Source: Candidatus Rokubacteria bacterium 13_1_40CM_69_27 (GTDB taxonomy: Bacteria > Methylomirabilota > Methylomirabilia > Rokubacteriales > CSP1-6). Taken from it: a stretch of DNA of 64,000 bases. Made by a program: the position numbers and the translations under genes. This document shows positions 37,916-45,840 of this stretch, piece after piece. The notes beneath the pieces were generated by a model that made no database searches, was not told where the DNA came from, and saw only the letters and a program-made list of their open reading frames with translations. Location of the stretch: positions 1-64,000 of the forward strand of contig MNEF01000094.1 of assembly GCA_001917535.1 (NCBI GenBank), written 5' to 3'. Position 1 is the stretch's first letter, and every line of letters begins with the position of its first letter.

Positions 37916-38663
37916 GCCCCTCCTGGAGGTCCGGGGACTGACCAAGAGCTTCGGCGGGCTCATCGCCACGGACCGGATGGACCTGGACGTCACCGAGGGC
38001 GAGACCCACGCCGTCATCGGGCCCAACGGGGCCGGCAAGACGACGCTCCTCAGCCAGCTCTCCGGCGATCTCCGGCCCGACGCCGGCCTGATCCGCTTCG
38101 TCGGCGAGGACATCACGCACCTGGGGGCGCCGGCGCGGTCGATGCGGGGCCTGGCCCGCTCGTTCCAGATCACCAGCATCTTCAAAGACTTCACCGCGCT
38201 CGACAACGTGGCCCTCGCCGTGCAGGCGCACGCGGGCTCGAGCTTCCGCTTCTGGCGTCCGGCCCGCCGCGAGCGGGCCCTACGCGAGCCCGCCCTGGAG
38301 GTCCTCCGAACGGTCGGCCTCGCCGAGCGCTCCGAGCTGATGGCCGCCAACCTTGCCCACGGCGAGCAGCGCCAGCTCGAGATCGCCATGGCCCTGGCCA
38401 CCCGGCCGCGTATGCTGTTGCTCGACGAGCCCGTCGCCGGCATGGGGCTCGACGAGTCCCAGCGCATGATCCGATTTCTTCAGTCGCTCAAGGGCCGGCA
38501 GACCATCCTGCTGGTCGAGCACGACATGGACGCGGTGTTCGCGCTCGCCGACCGCATCTCGGTGATGGTGTACGGGCGCATCATCGCCAGCGGGCGGCCC
38601 GAGGAGGTCAGGGTGAACCCCGAGGTTCGCCAGGCCTACCTGGGCGAGGACACGCTCCTCTGA
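37908..38663 (+). CDS. livG: Branched-chain ABC transporter ATPase LivG
   Basis: 251 residues from GTG at 37908. Walker A GPNGAGKTT (38-46), signature-like LAHGEQRQLEIAMAL, Walker B MLLLDEPVAGM, and the His loop LLVEHDMDAV. Energises the LivHM permease together with LivF. Overlaps livM upstream and livF downstream by one base (TGATG). Confidence 0.96.
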   Translation: MGEPLLEVRGLTKSFGGLIATDRMDLDVTEGETHAVIGPNGAGKTTLLSQLSGDLRPDAGLIRFVGEDITHLGAPARSMRGLARSFQITSIFKDFTALDNVALAVQAHAGSSFRFWRPARRERALREPALEVLRTVGLAERSELMAANLAHGEQRQLEIAMALATRPRMLLLDEPVAGMGLDESQRMIRFLQSLKGRQTILLVEHDMDAVFALADRISVMVYGRIIASGRPEEVRVNPEVRQAYLGEDTLL

Positions 38664-39364
38664 TGCTGACCGTCGACGCCCTGGAGACCGCCTACGGCGA
38701 CAGCCAGGTCCTGTTCGGCGTGAGCCTTGCCGTGCGGCCCGGCGAAGTGGCGACGCTGCTGGGGCGGAACGGCATGGGCAAGACCACGACGGTGCGCTCC
38801 ATCATGGGCATCCTGCGCCCGAGGGCGGGGGAGATCCGCTTCGAGGGCCGTCCCATCCACGGACTGCCGTCGTACTTGGTGGCCCAGGCCGGCCTCGGGC
38901 TCGTGCCGGAGGGACGCCAGGTGTTCCCGAACCTCACGGTCCGCGAGAACCTGGTCGCGACGGCGTCCAACCGCCTCGGCAATCCTGATCCCTGGACGGT
39001 CGACAAGGTGTTCGCGCTCTTTCCCCTGCTCGCCGCGCGCCACCGCGCGCTGGCGGGGTCGCTCTCGGGCGGGGAGCAGCAGATGCTCGCCATCGGGCGG
39101 GCCCTGATGACCAACCCGCGGCTGCTCATCCTCGACGAGGCCACCGAGGGGCTGGCCCCGCTGGTGCGCGTGGAGATCTGGCACTGCATCGAGCGCCTGA
39201 AGGCGAGCGGGCAGTCCATCCTCCTCGTGGACAAGAATGTGCGCGCGCTCACCCGCGTCGCCGACAGGCACTACATTCTCGAGAAGGGGCGTATCGTGTG
39301 GACGGGGACGTCGGCCGAGCTGGCGGCCAGCGAGGATATCCAGCACCGCTACCTCGGAGTCTAG
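38663..39364 (+). CDS. livF: Branched-chain ABC transporter ATPase LivF
   Basis: 233 residues. Walker A GRNGMGKTT, signature LSGGEQQMLAIGRAL, Walker B LLILDEATEGLAP, and switch region LLVDKNVRAL; the usual catalytic-loop His is Asn here (DKNVRAL), a frequent LivF variation. Completes the transporter. Repeat copy D starts three bases after the stop. Confidence 0.95.
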   Translation: MLTVDALETAYGDSQVLFGVSLAVRPGEVATLLGRNGMGKTTTVRSIMGILRPRAGEIRFEGRPIHGLPSYLVAQAGLGLVPEGRQVFPNLTVRENLVATASNRLGNPDPWTVDKVFALFPLLAARHRALAGSLSGGEQQMLAIGRALMTNPRLLILDEATEGLAPLVRVEIWHCIERLKASGQSILLVDKNVRALTRVADRHYILEKGRIVWTGTSAELAASEDIQHRYLGV

Positions 39365-39366
39365 CT

Positions 39367-39438
39367 CGGAGGGGGGCTTCGCCCCCCTTCCGAAACCTCC
39401 CCCCAGGAGGGATTGCGCGGGCGAAGCCGGCGCTCGAA
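39367..39438 (+). repeat. Two-hairpin intergenic repeat, copy D
   Basis: Stem 1 CGGAGGGGGG-CTTCG-CCCCCTTCCG region (39367-39392), directly after the livF stop; linker with CCTCCCCCCAGGAGG; stem 2 GCGCGGGCGAAGCCGGCGC (39415-39433), which carries an uncompensated mismatch; TCGAAAG. The next gene begins 12 bases later, so this copy could also act on its ribosome site. Confidence 0.85.
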
Positions 39439-39449
39439 AGTGGAGAAGC

Positions 39450-40304
39450 ATGACCTGGATAGACCCCAGCTTCCCTCGGACGGCGAGCCCGAGCGACCTC
39501 GTCGGGCGCGTGCTGGGGCTCAACCCCGGATGGATGACGGGACCCGGCACCAACACGTACCTCGTCGGCCGGCGCGAGCCGATCCTGATCGACACCGGCG
39601 CCGGCGTGCCCGAGTACCTGCCGCTGCTCGAACGGTACCTCGCCGAGCGCGGCTGGCGCCGGCCGTCGCGCATCCTCCTCACGCACCGCCACGCCGATCA
39701 CCTCGGCGGCGTCGCCCCGCTGCGCTCGCGTTTCGGCGGTCTGCGCATCTTCAAGATGATCCATCGCGACCCGGCGCTGCCGGACGGGATCGAGGATCTC
39801 CGCGATGGCCAGGCCGTCGAGGCCGATGGCGTGACGCTGATTCCCGTCTACACGCCCGGGCACGCCTCCGATCACCTCTCCTACTACCTCACAGAGGAGA
39901 AGGCGCTCTTCAGCGGCGACGTCGTCCTCGGGGGCTCCACGACCGTCATTCCCTCGGGCGACGGCGACCTCGCCGACTACATGAGCTCGCTCCGTCGCCT
40001 CCAGGGGCTGGAGGTGCGGCGTATCTATCCCGCTCACGGCCCGGTGATCGAAGATGGGCCGGGACGCATCGCCGAGTACATCGAGCACCGGCTCATGCGC
40101 GAGCGGCAGATCCTGGAAGCGCTGGGCGACGGCCTGGCGACGATCCCCGCCATGGTGAGCCGCATCTACGCCGAGGTCTCGCCGGCGCTCCACCGGGCGG
40201 CGGCGATGTCGGTCGAGTCGCATCTCAGGAAGCTCGAGAAAGAAGGGCGCGCGCGGGAGCACCTCGAGCGGGACGCGCCCTCCCGCTGGGAGCTGGTCCG
40301 GTAG
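39450..40304 (+). CDS. Metallo-beta-lactamase-fold hydrolase, LACTB2-like
   Basis: 284 residues from ATG at 39450, preceded by GGAGAAGC. Metal motif LTHRHADHLGG, then YTPGHASDHLSYYL, ALFSGDVVLG and YPAHGPVI, the full zinc-ligand series. A C-terminal winged-helix-like tail (AMVSRIYAEVSPALHRAAAMSVESHL) matches LACTB2/glyoxalase-II-like enzymes, which act on RNA or thioesters. The gene stop abuts the stop of the opposite-strand gene with no gap. A thioester substrate would suit the CoA-rich neighbourhood. Confidence 0.88.
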   Translation: MTWIDPSFPRTASPSDLVGRVLGLNPGWMTGPGTNTYLVGRREPILIDTGAGVPEYLPLLERYLAERGWRRPSRILLTHRHADHLGGVAPLRSRFGGLRIFKMIHRDPALPDGIEDLRDGQAVEADGVTLIPVYTPGHASDHLSYYLTEEKALFSGDVVLGGSTTVIPSGDGDLADYMSSLRRLQGLEVRRIYPAHGPVIEDGPGRIAEYIEHRLMRERQILEALGDGLATIPAMVSRIYAEVSPALHRAAAMSVESHLRKLEKEGRAREHLERDAPSRWELVR

Positions 40305-41027
40305 TCAGCGCCCCTTCGCCACGGCGACGAGCGCGCTGAAGAGGTTCCGCGCGGCGGCGTCCTGGCCGACCAGGTCTTCCGGATGCCACTGCACGCCGAG
40401 GACGAAGCCCGGGGCCGACGGCATGTCGACGCCCTCGATGATCCCGTCGGGCGCCAACGCCACCGCGCGCAGCCCGCCCCCGAGGCGCTTGATCGCCTGG
40501 TGGTGGAAGCTGTTCACCTCCAGGTCGAGCGTGCCGAGCACCGCGCCGAGCCGCGTGCCCTCTTGCACCTTCACCGCGTGAGTGGGATGGTGCCGCGGCT
40601 CCTTCTGGCTGTGGTTGATGACGCTGCCCGGCTCGCTCGGGATGTCCTGGTAGAGCGTCCCGCCGAGCGCGACGTTGAGCACCTGGAGCCCGCGGCAGAT
40701 CGCGAGGAGGGGCACGCCCTGATCGAGCGCGAGCCGGGTGAGATCGATCTCCAGATCGTCGCGAGCCGGTGAGAGATCGAAGACGGTGGGATGGCGCGGC
40801 TCGCCGAAGCGCGCGGGATCGATGTCGCCGCCACCCGTGAGGACCAGGCCGTCCAGCCATCCCCAGAGCGCCACCCGGCCGCGCGCGTCCAGGTGGGGCG
40901 GAAGCGGCACCGGAATGCCCTCGGCCTGCTGGATGGCCAGGAGATAGGCGGCATTGACGTAGGCCCGCTCGGGGTACCGGTCGACGGTGACCGACGTCGT
41001 CACACCGATCAGCGGCGCCCTGACCAT
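40305..41027 (-). CDS. Gamma-glutamyl-gamma-aminobutyrate hydrolase-like (peptidase C26)
   Basis: 240 residues. Class I glutamine-amidotransferase fold: oxyanion GLVLTGGGDIDPARFGE, nucleophile Cys in LLAICRGLQVLNVALGG, and the His-Glu pair in GVQWHPEDL. PuuD enzymes cleave gamma-glutamyl-GABA or gamma-glutamyl amides. The gene is divergent from a gamma-glutamyltransferase, so both may act on gamma-glutamyl compounds (glutathione, gamma-glutamyl-amines). Confidence 0.9.
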   Translation of the reverse strand: MVRAPLIGVTTSVTVDRYPERAYVNAAYLLAIQQAEGIPVPLPPHLDARGRVALWGWLDGLVLTGGGDIDPARFGEPRHPTVFDLSPARDDLEIDLTRLALDQGVPLLAICRGLQVLNVALGGTLYQDIPSEPGSVINHSQKEPRHHPTHAVKVQEGTRLGAVLGTLDLEVNSFHHQAIKRLGGGLRAVALAPDGIIEGVDMPSAPGFVLGVQWHPEDLVGQDAAARNLFSALVAVAKGR

Positions 41028-41084
41028 GGGGTCAGCCTAGCATAGCCCGTGGAAATTCGCGGGTTTCGGGGCATCGGGCGGATG

Positions 41085-41090
41085 TATCAT
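41085..41090 (+). promoter_or_regulatory. -10 element for gamma-glutamyltransferase
   Basis: TATCAT lies nine bases before the ATG at 41100, giving a nearly leaderless message. The opposite strand has TATGCT at 41039-41044, 11 bases before the C26 gene start. Neither has a clear -35. Confidence 0.35.
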
Positions 41091-41099
41091 GGGTCAGTC

Positions 41100-42842
41100 A
41101 TGTCGCTCGACTCGGCCGTTGCCCAGCAATCCGCGCCGCTCCACACGCCGACCCACACGGTGCAGGCCATCGGCCTGCGCTGGGCCGTGGCCGCCGGCCA
41201 CGCGCTGGCGTCGGAGGCGGCCGCTCGGATCCTCAACGCCGGAGGCAACGCGATCGACGCGGGCGTGGCCGCCGGCATCTGTCTGGGGGTCGTCCACCCC
41301 GACATGGTCTCCTTCGCCGGCGTGGCGCCGATCCTGGTGCACGTGGCGCGTACCGGCGAGACCTGGCAGGTCTCCGGCGTCGGACCCTATCCGCGGGCGT
41401 CGACGGCCGAGTACTTCCAGAAGCGCCACGGCGGCCAGATCCCGCCCGGCCTCGCGCGCACGGTGGTGCCGGCGGCGCCGGACGCCTGGTGCACGGCGCT
41501 CGAGCGCTGGGGAACGATGTCCTTCGCGGAGGTCGCCGCGGCGGCCATCGAGCATGCCGAGCACGGCTTTCCCATCTCCAACTTCTCCGCGTATCAGATG
41601 ACGGCCAACGCCGACAAGTACCGGCGGTGGCCGACGTCGGCGGCGCTCTACCTCAAGGACGGGCGGCCGTACCGGGCCGGCGAGGTCCTCGTGCAACGCG
41701 AGCTGGGCGAGACGCTGCGCCGGATGGCGGCGGCGGAGCAGGCGGGCGGGAGCCGCGCCCGGGGCATCCGCGCCGCGCGCGACGAGTTCTATCGCGGCGA
41801 GACCGCCACGCGCATCGCCGAGTTCCACCGCCGCGAGGGCGGTCCCCTGACGCTCGCCGATCTCGAGGACTTCGGCGTGGAGGTGGCGCCGGCGCTCCGC
41901 ACGACGTTCGGTCGCTACGAGGTCGCCGCCTGCGGCTACTGGTGCCAGGGTCCCGTGCTGCTCCAGATGCTCAACATGCTCGAGGGCGCGGACCTCAAGG
42001 CGCTCGGCCACAACTCGGCCCCCTACCTGCACCGCCTCGTGGAGACGATCAAGATCGCGTTCGCCGATCGGGACGCCTACTACGGTGATCCGAAGCTCGT
42101 GAAGATCCCCGAGGGCCTGCTCTCGAAGGCCTACGCGGCCAAGCGGCGCCAGCTGGTCGGAGAGCGCGCGTGGATCGAGATGCCTCCGCCGGGCGATCCC
42201 GAGCGGGCGGGTACCAGAGCGGGCCGCGAGGCCGTGCCGATGGCCGGCGGCTCCGATGCGCTCGACACGAGCTACGTCGCCGTCGTCGACGCGGAGGGCA
42301 ACGGCTTCTCGTCGACGCCCAGCGATCCCAACACCGACTCCCCGGTGGTGGCGGGCGTCGGCTGCGTGGTGTCGCCCCGAGGTTCCCAGGGGTGGCTCGA
42401 CCCCGCGCATCCGAGCGTGGTGGCGCCGGCCAAGCGGCCGCGCCTGACGCCGGCGCCGGCGATGGTGCTGGCCGACGGCCGGCTCCTCATGCCCTTCGGC
42501 ACGCCGGGCGGGGACGTGCAGCAACAGGCGATGCTCCAGGTCTTCCTCAACGTCACCGTCTTCGACTTGCCGCTACAGAAGGCGGTGGAGATGCCGCGCG
42601 TCGCCTCGCGGAGCTTCCCCGACTCGTTCTGGCCGCACGTCATGTCACCGGGCAAGCTCGAGGTCGAGGGGCGCATCCCCCAGGAGACGCGCGAGGCCCT
42701 GGCCGAGCGGGGGCACGAGGTCGCCATCTGGCCCGACTGGGAGTGGCGCGCCGGCGCCGTCTGCGGGGTCAAGGTCGGCCCCGACGGTACGCGCTGGGCC
42801 GGCGCCGACCCTCGCCGCGGCGCCCACCCGATCGCCCGCTGA
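41100..42842 (+). CDS. ggt: Gamma-glutamyltransferase family protein
   Basis: 580 residues from ATG at 41100; an ATG at 41082 is possible. Early AVAAGHALASEAAARILNAGG and NAIDAGVAAGICLGVVHPD, then the autocleavage and nucleophile region DTSYVAVVDAEGN, where Thr aligns with the catalytic Thr of the small subunit, and GFSSTPSDPNTDSPVVA. C-terminal FGTPGGDVQQQAMLQVFLNV is also typical. No signal peptide is evident, so it is probably cytosolic, unlike E. coli periplasmic Ggt. Hydrolyses or transfers gamma-glutamyl groups. Repeat copy E follows the stop by five bases. Confidence 0.9.
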   Translation: MSLDSAVAQQSAPLHTPTHTVQAIGLRWAVAAGHALASEAAARILNAGGNAIDAGVAAGICLGVVHPDMVSFAGVAPILVHVARTGETWQVSGVGPYPRASTAEYFQKRHGGQIPPGLARTVVPAAPDAWCTALERWGTMSFAEVAAAAIEHAEHGFPISNFSAYQMTANADKYRRWPTSAALYLKDGRPYRAGEVLVQRELGETLRRMAAAEQAGGSRARGIRAARDEFYRGETATRIAEFHRREGGPLTLADLEDFGVEVAPALRTTFGRYEVAACGYWCQGPVLLQMLNMLEGADLKALGHNSAPYLHRLVETIKIAFADRDAYYGDPKLVKIPEGLLSKAYAAKRRQLVGERAWIEMPPPGDPERAGTRAGREAVPMAGGSDALDTSYVAVVDAEGNGFSSTPSDPNTDSPVVAGVGCVVSPRGSQGWLDPAHPSVVAPAKRPRLTPAPAMVLADGRLLMPFGTPGGDVQQQAMLQVFLNVTVFDLPLQKAVEMPRVASRSFPDSFWPHVMSPGKLEVEGRIPQETREALAERGHEVAIWPDWEWRAGAVCGVKVGPDGTRWAGADPRRGAHPIAR

Positions 42843-42847
42843 GTCAT

Positions 42848-42955
42848 CGGAGGGGGCGGACGTTACGGCCCCCTCCGAGATCCATAGTCAGAGGGGGCCT
42901 CCCGGCCCCCTCCGAACCTCCCCATAGGGTGCGGCGGCAAAGCCGCCGCTCGAAC
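42848..42955 (+). repeat. Two-hairpin intergenic repeat, copy E (double stem 1)
   Basis: Two stem 1 modules in tandem: CGGAGGGGGC (42848-42857) with GCCCCCTCCG (42868-42877), loop GGACGTTACG; then spacer GATCCATAGTC and a second stem (GAGGGGGCC with GGCCCCCTC, 42891-42912). Linker CCTCCCC, stem 2 GCGGCGGCAAAGCCGCCGC (42931-42949) and TCGAAC. Stem 2 again shows compensating base changes. It sits between convergent ggt and terC. Confidence 0.88.
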
Positions 42956-42968
42956 CGGGGCGTCCGCC

Positions 42969-43661
42969 TCAGATGTTCTCGGGCAGCTTCTTGCGGCCGT
43001 TCTGCGCGGACCAGCAGCCGAGCCCGCCGATCGCCGCCGCCAGCGCGACCGGCAGGAACTCGAAGGCGGGAGGCGGCTCACCGAGCCACTGCTTGAGCGC
43101 GGCGTCCTCGACGATCATCTCGCCCGCGACGTAGCCGAGGATCCCGCCGCCCAGCCAGATGATCCAGACGAAGCGATTCATCAGCCAGGCCAGCACGCCG
43201 CTGCCCCAGACGACCAGCGGCAGCGAGAGCCCGATCCCGAAGCCCACCAGGAGCAGGTCGCCATGCGCAGCCGCCGCCACCGCCAGGACGTTGTCCAGGC
43301 TCATCACCGCGTCGGCGACGATGATGATCCAGATCGCCTCCCGCAGGGACGTCCCGTGGCGGATGTGGGCCTCGGCGCCCGTCTCCTGGCGCACCAGCTT
43401 GATGGCAATCCAGACGAGGATGAGCCCCCCGACCAGCTGCAGGAACGGAATCCTGAAGAGCAGCGTGGCGATCGTGATGAAGATCAGGCGCAGGCCCACC
43501 GCGCCCGCCGTTCCCCAGAGGCGCCCCAGCAGCTGATGCCGCTTCGGCAGCCGGCGCACCGCCAGCGCGATCACCAGCGCGTTGTCGCCCGCGAGCGTGA
43601 GGTCGATGATCACGATGGTGAACCAGCGGGCCCAGAATTCCGGGTCCAGGAGGAAGGCCAT
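42969..43661 (-). CDS. TerC family integral membrane protein
   Basis: 230 residues with about seven helices. The metal-pore motifs are IIDLTLAGDNALVIALAV in the first helix and ADAVMSLDNVLAVAAAA in the fourth; the cytosolic loop has VRRLPKRHQ. TerC/Alx/YjbE proteins are thought to export manganese or support metallation of secreted proteins. It is preceded by a 31-residue membrane protein gene on the same strand, 11 bases away. Confidence 0.92.
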   Translation of the reverse strand: MAFLLDPEFWARWFTIVIIDLTLAGDNALVIALAVRRLPKRHQLLGRLWGTAGAVGLRLIFITIATLLFRIPFLQLVGGLILVWIAIKLVRQETGAEAHIRHGTSLREAIWIIIVADAVMSLDNVLAVAAAAHGDLLLVGFGIGLSLPLVVWGSGVLAWLMNRFVWIIWLGGGILGYVAGEMIVEDAALKQWLGEPPPAFEFLPVALAAAIGGLGCWSAQNGRKKLPENI

Positions 43662-43672
43662 GGTGTCCTCCC

Positions 43673-43768
43673 TCAGTCGCCCAGGAGCCTGAACAGCGCG
43701 ATCACGACCTTGCCGAACAGCAACAGGGCCACCGTGATGGCCAGCCCCTCGTATTTGTTGATAGTCAT
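43673..43768 (-). CDS. 31-residue single-helix membrane protein before terC
   Basis: ATG at 43768 preceded by GAGGAGACGCGAG, an excellent ribosome site. The peptide starts MTINKYEGLAITVALLLFG and ends FRLLGD, predicting one membrane helix with a Lys in it. It ends 11 bases before terC, whose own GGGAGGACACC site lies in between, so the two should be co-translated. Its size, ribosome site and position suggest a small TerC-associated or regulatory peptide; no family is recognised. Confidence 0.65.
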   Translation of the reverse strand: MTINKYEGLAITVALLLFGKVVIALFRLLGD

Positions 43769-43800
43769 CTCGCGTCTCCTCGCGAAGAAATACGCAGCGT

Positions 43801-43820
43801 CTCGCCGCGGGTGCGGCGAG
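43801..43820 (-). promoter_or_regulatory. Strong hairpin in the terC leader
   Basis: Perfect eight-pair stem CTCGCCGC with GCGGCGAG, loop ACCC, starting about 33 bases before the 31-residue gene. TerC-type genes often carry yybP-ykoY manganese riboswitches, but I do not find its conserved GGGGAGUAG-type loop, so this is recorded only as a leader hairpin. Confidence 0.4.
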
Positions 43821-43846
43821 GGCTTCAGCAGAGGAGCGAGATAACG

Positions 43847-44182
43847 CTAGTGGTCTTCGCCGGAGGGAGCGGGCAGTGCGGCTCGGTCGGACGCGGACAG
43901 GCGGGCGCGCCCCGACTGCGCGTCTCCGTCAGGACGGGCGCTTCGCGCGGGCGCCTCGGGACGCGACAGGCGGACGCGCGGGCGGAGCTCGACGCGATAC
44001 TGCCCGGGCGTCTTCAGGGCAGCGGGCTTGGGCTTGCCGGCGCGCGCCGAGCTGACGTGGATCCCTTCCTCGTCCTCTTCGAACTCGACGCCGGTCGGCG
44101 TCGGCGCCACCGGCACCGCGAGGTCGAGCGCGCAGCAGAGCACGAGGATGGGGAGGAACCGACAGGGCTGCAGCAATGACAT
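43847..44182 (-). CDS. Small secreted hypothetical protein
   Basis: About 111 residues from ATG at 44182 (MSLLQPCRF; ATG at 44191 is also possible). A signal peptide (FLPILVLCCALDLAVPVAP) is followed by an acidic turn (GVEFEEDEEGI) and an Arg/Pro-rich tail (QYRVELRPRVRLSRPEAP) with no recognisable domain. It lies 34 bases downstream of the CaiB gene and could be the last gene of that operon. The acidic start and clean signal peptide argue for real coding; function unknown. Confidence 0.5.
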   Translation of the reverse strand: MSLLQPCRFLPILVLCCALDLAVPVAPTPTGVEFEEDEEGIHVSSARAGKPKPAALKTPGQYRVELRPRVRLSRPEAPARSARPDGDAQSGRARLSASDRAALPAPSGEDH

Positions 44183-44216
44183 CTTCGACATTGTACACCG
44201 CGGGCCAGCGCGCGTC

Positions 44217-45413
44217 TCAGACCACCCGCTGCTCGCGCAGCCGTCGGATCTCCGCCTCGGCGTACCCGATCTCGCGGAGAATCTCGTCCGCGTGCTGGCC
44301 CGGCATGGGCGGCGGGCGCCGCACGCCGGCGCGGCCGGTGGAGAACTCGAGCGGAAAGCGCAGGAGACGCACGGGTCCCGCCACGGGGTGCGCCATCTCC
44401 TGGACGACGTCGGCCGCTCGGACCGCCGGTTCGGCGAAGGTCTCGGCGTGGGAGAGGACGGGCGCCGCCCACACGCCGCGCGGCACCAGGTGCTCGACCC
44501 ATTCGGCGGTCGTTCGCGTCTTCAGCACCGGCTCGAGCAGGCGGGCGATCTCCTCGCGCGCTTCGAAGTTGTAGGGCACCGTCGCGTAGGGCGCCAGCGC
44601 GGGCAGGTCGAGGGCCTCCTGGAGCGCGCGGAGAGGCGAGATCGACAGCGCGAGATGCCCGTCCCTGGTCTCGTAGATGCCGTAGGGGCCGGGATGGAAC
44701 ATGCTGGCCAGCGGGGTAGGGCTCTTTTGCATGCGGGCGCCGTTGAGGAAGTACGTGATGATCTCGAGCTGCAGATCGAGCCCGGCGCGCAGCATGCTGA
44801 CCTCGACCTGCAGCCCGCGCCCGGTGCGACCGCGCTCGAGGAGGCCGGCCAGGACGCCCAGGGCCAGCAGCGCCGCGCCGTGCTGATCGACCACGGCGGT
44901 GCCCACGGGCGTGGGCGGCTGGCCGGCCCGCCCCGAGATGCTGGCCAGCCCGGAGATGGCCTGCAATAACAGATCCTGGCCGGGCCGGTCGCGATAGGGG
45001 CTCGACTCGCCGTAGCCGGAGGCCGAGACGTAGATCAGCCGCGGGTTCAGCGCGGACGCCGCCGCGTAGTCGAGGCCCAGGCGCGTCATCACCCCCGGCC
45101 GGAAGTTCTGGACGAGCACGTCGGCGCGCTCGATGAGACGCCGGGCCACGGTCTGGCCCTCGGGCGACTTGAGATCGAGGGTGAGGCTGCGCTGGTTGCG
45201 GTGGGTGGCCAGGTAGAAGGCGCTGACGCCGTTCAGGAAGAGGTCGCACCCCGACCAGTTGCGCTCCCAGAGCGTCCCGCCCGGGGGCTCGATCTTGACG
45301 ACGTCGGCCCCGAGGTCGGCCAGGAACTGGACGCCCGACGGCCCCAGCAGGAACTGGGTGAAGCTCAGCACGCGGACGCCGGCGAGGATGCTCAGCCCGG
45401 CCGGCTCGCTCAC
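44217..45413 (-). CDS. CaiB/BaiF (family III) CoA-transferase
   Basis: 398 residues. Opens VRVLSFTQFLLGPSGVQFLADLGADVVKIEPPGG, then QRSLTLDLKSPEGQ, RPGVMTRLGLDY and the conserved catalytic Asp in PGQDLLLQAISGL. Moves CoA from a donor thioester to a carboxylic acid in the cytosol. It overlaps the MaoC gene by 4 bases (ATGA) and closes an operon with an ABC importer, so its acceptor is probably what that importer brings in. Confidence 0.93.
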   Translation of the reverse strand: MSEPAGLSILAGVRVLSFTQFLLGPSGVQFLADLGADVVKIEPPGGTLWERNWSGCDLFLNGVSAFYLATHRNQRSLTLDLKSPEGQTVARRLIERADVLVQNFRPGVMTRLGLDYAAASALNPRLIYVSASGYGESSPYRDRPGQDLLLQAISGLASISGRAGQPPTPVGTAVVDQHGAALLALGVLAGLLERGRTGRGLQVEVSMLRAGLDLQLEIITYFLNGARMQKSPTPLASMFHPGPYGIYETRDGHLALSISPLRALQEALDLPALAPYATVPYNFEAREEIARLLEPVLKTRTTAEWVEHLVPRGVWAAPVLSHAETFAEPAVRAADVVQEMAHPVAGPVRLLRFPLEFSTGRAGVRRPPPMPGQHADEILREIGYAEAEIRRLREQRVV

Positions 45414-45829
45414 TCCACCACCTTGAGGATGTGGGTGGCGGCGGCCACCACCTCCCCGCGCTGGTTGGTGCAGGTGACGCGGGCGAACGTCTTCCGCTCG
45501 GCCTCCTTCCGCTCGACGATCTCGTACTCTACCGTCACCGTGTCGCCGATGAAGGCCGCGTGGGGGAAGCGGATCCGGTCGTAGCCGTAGGAGACGATGG
45601 TGCCGCCGAGCCCGGCGCAGATCTCCGTGGATGCCCGCGACATGTAGCCGATCAGCAGGGCGCCGTGGGCGATCCGGCGCCCGTAGCGGGTGGCCCGCAT
45701 GTACTCCTCGTCGACGTGGTTCGGCGAGAAGTCGCCGCTGATGCCGGCGAACAGGTAGACGTCCGACTCCCCCACCGTCTTCCGTACGGTCACCTTCCGA
45801 CCCACCGTGAGCGCGTCGAATGCGTCCAT
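45410..45829 (-). CDS. MaoC-like enoyl-CoA hydratase (hot-dog fold)
   Basis: 139 residues. The (R)-hydratase motif is visible: SPNHVDEEYMRATRYGRRIAHGALL, where the Asp and His form the active pair, with GDTVTVEYEIVERKE in the second half. Hydrates an enoyl-CoA. It starts 11 bases after the MalG stop and is coupled to CaiB, implying activation to a CoA ester and then hydration. Confidence 0.92.
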   Translation of the reverse strand: MDAFDALTVGRKVTVRKTVGESDVYLFAGISGDFSPNHVDEEYMRATRYGRRIAHGALLIGYMSRASTEICAGLGGTIVSYGYDRIRFPHAAFIGDTVTVEYEIVERKEAERKTFARVTCTNQRGEVVAAATHILKVVE

Positions 45830-45840
45830 AGCTCAGCTCC

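Noticed and set aside
43662..43850. yybP-ykoY manganese riboswitch in front of terC
   Set aside because: The conserved loop sequences are absent; only a simple hairpin and a short ORF are seen.
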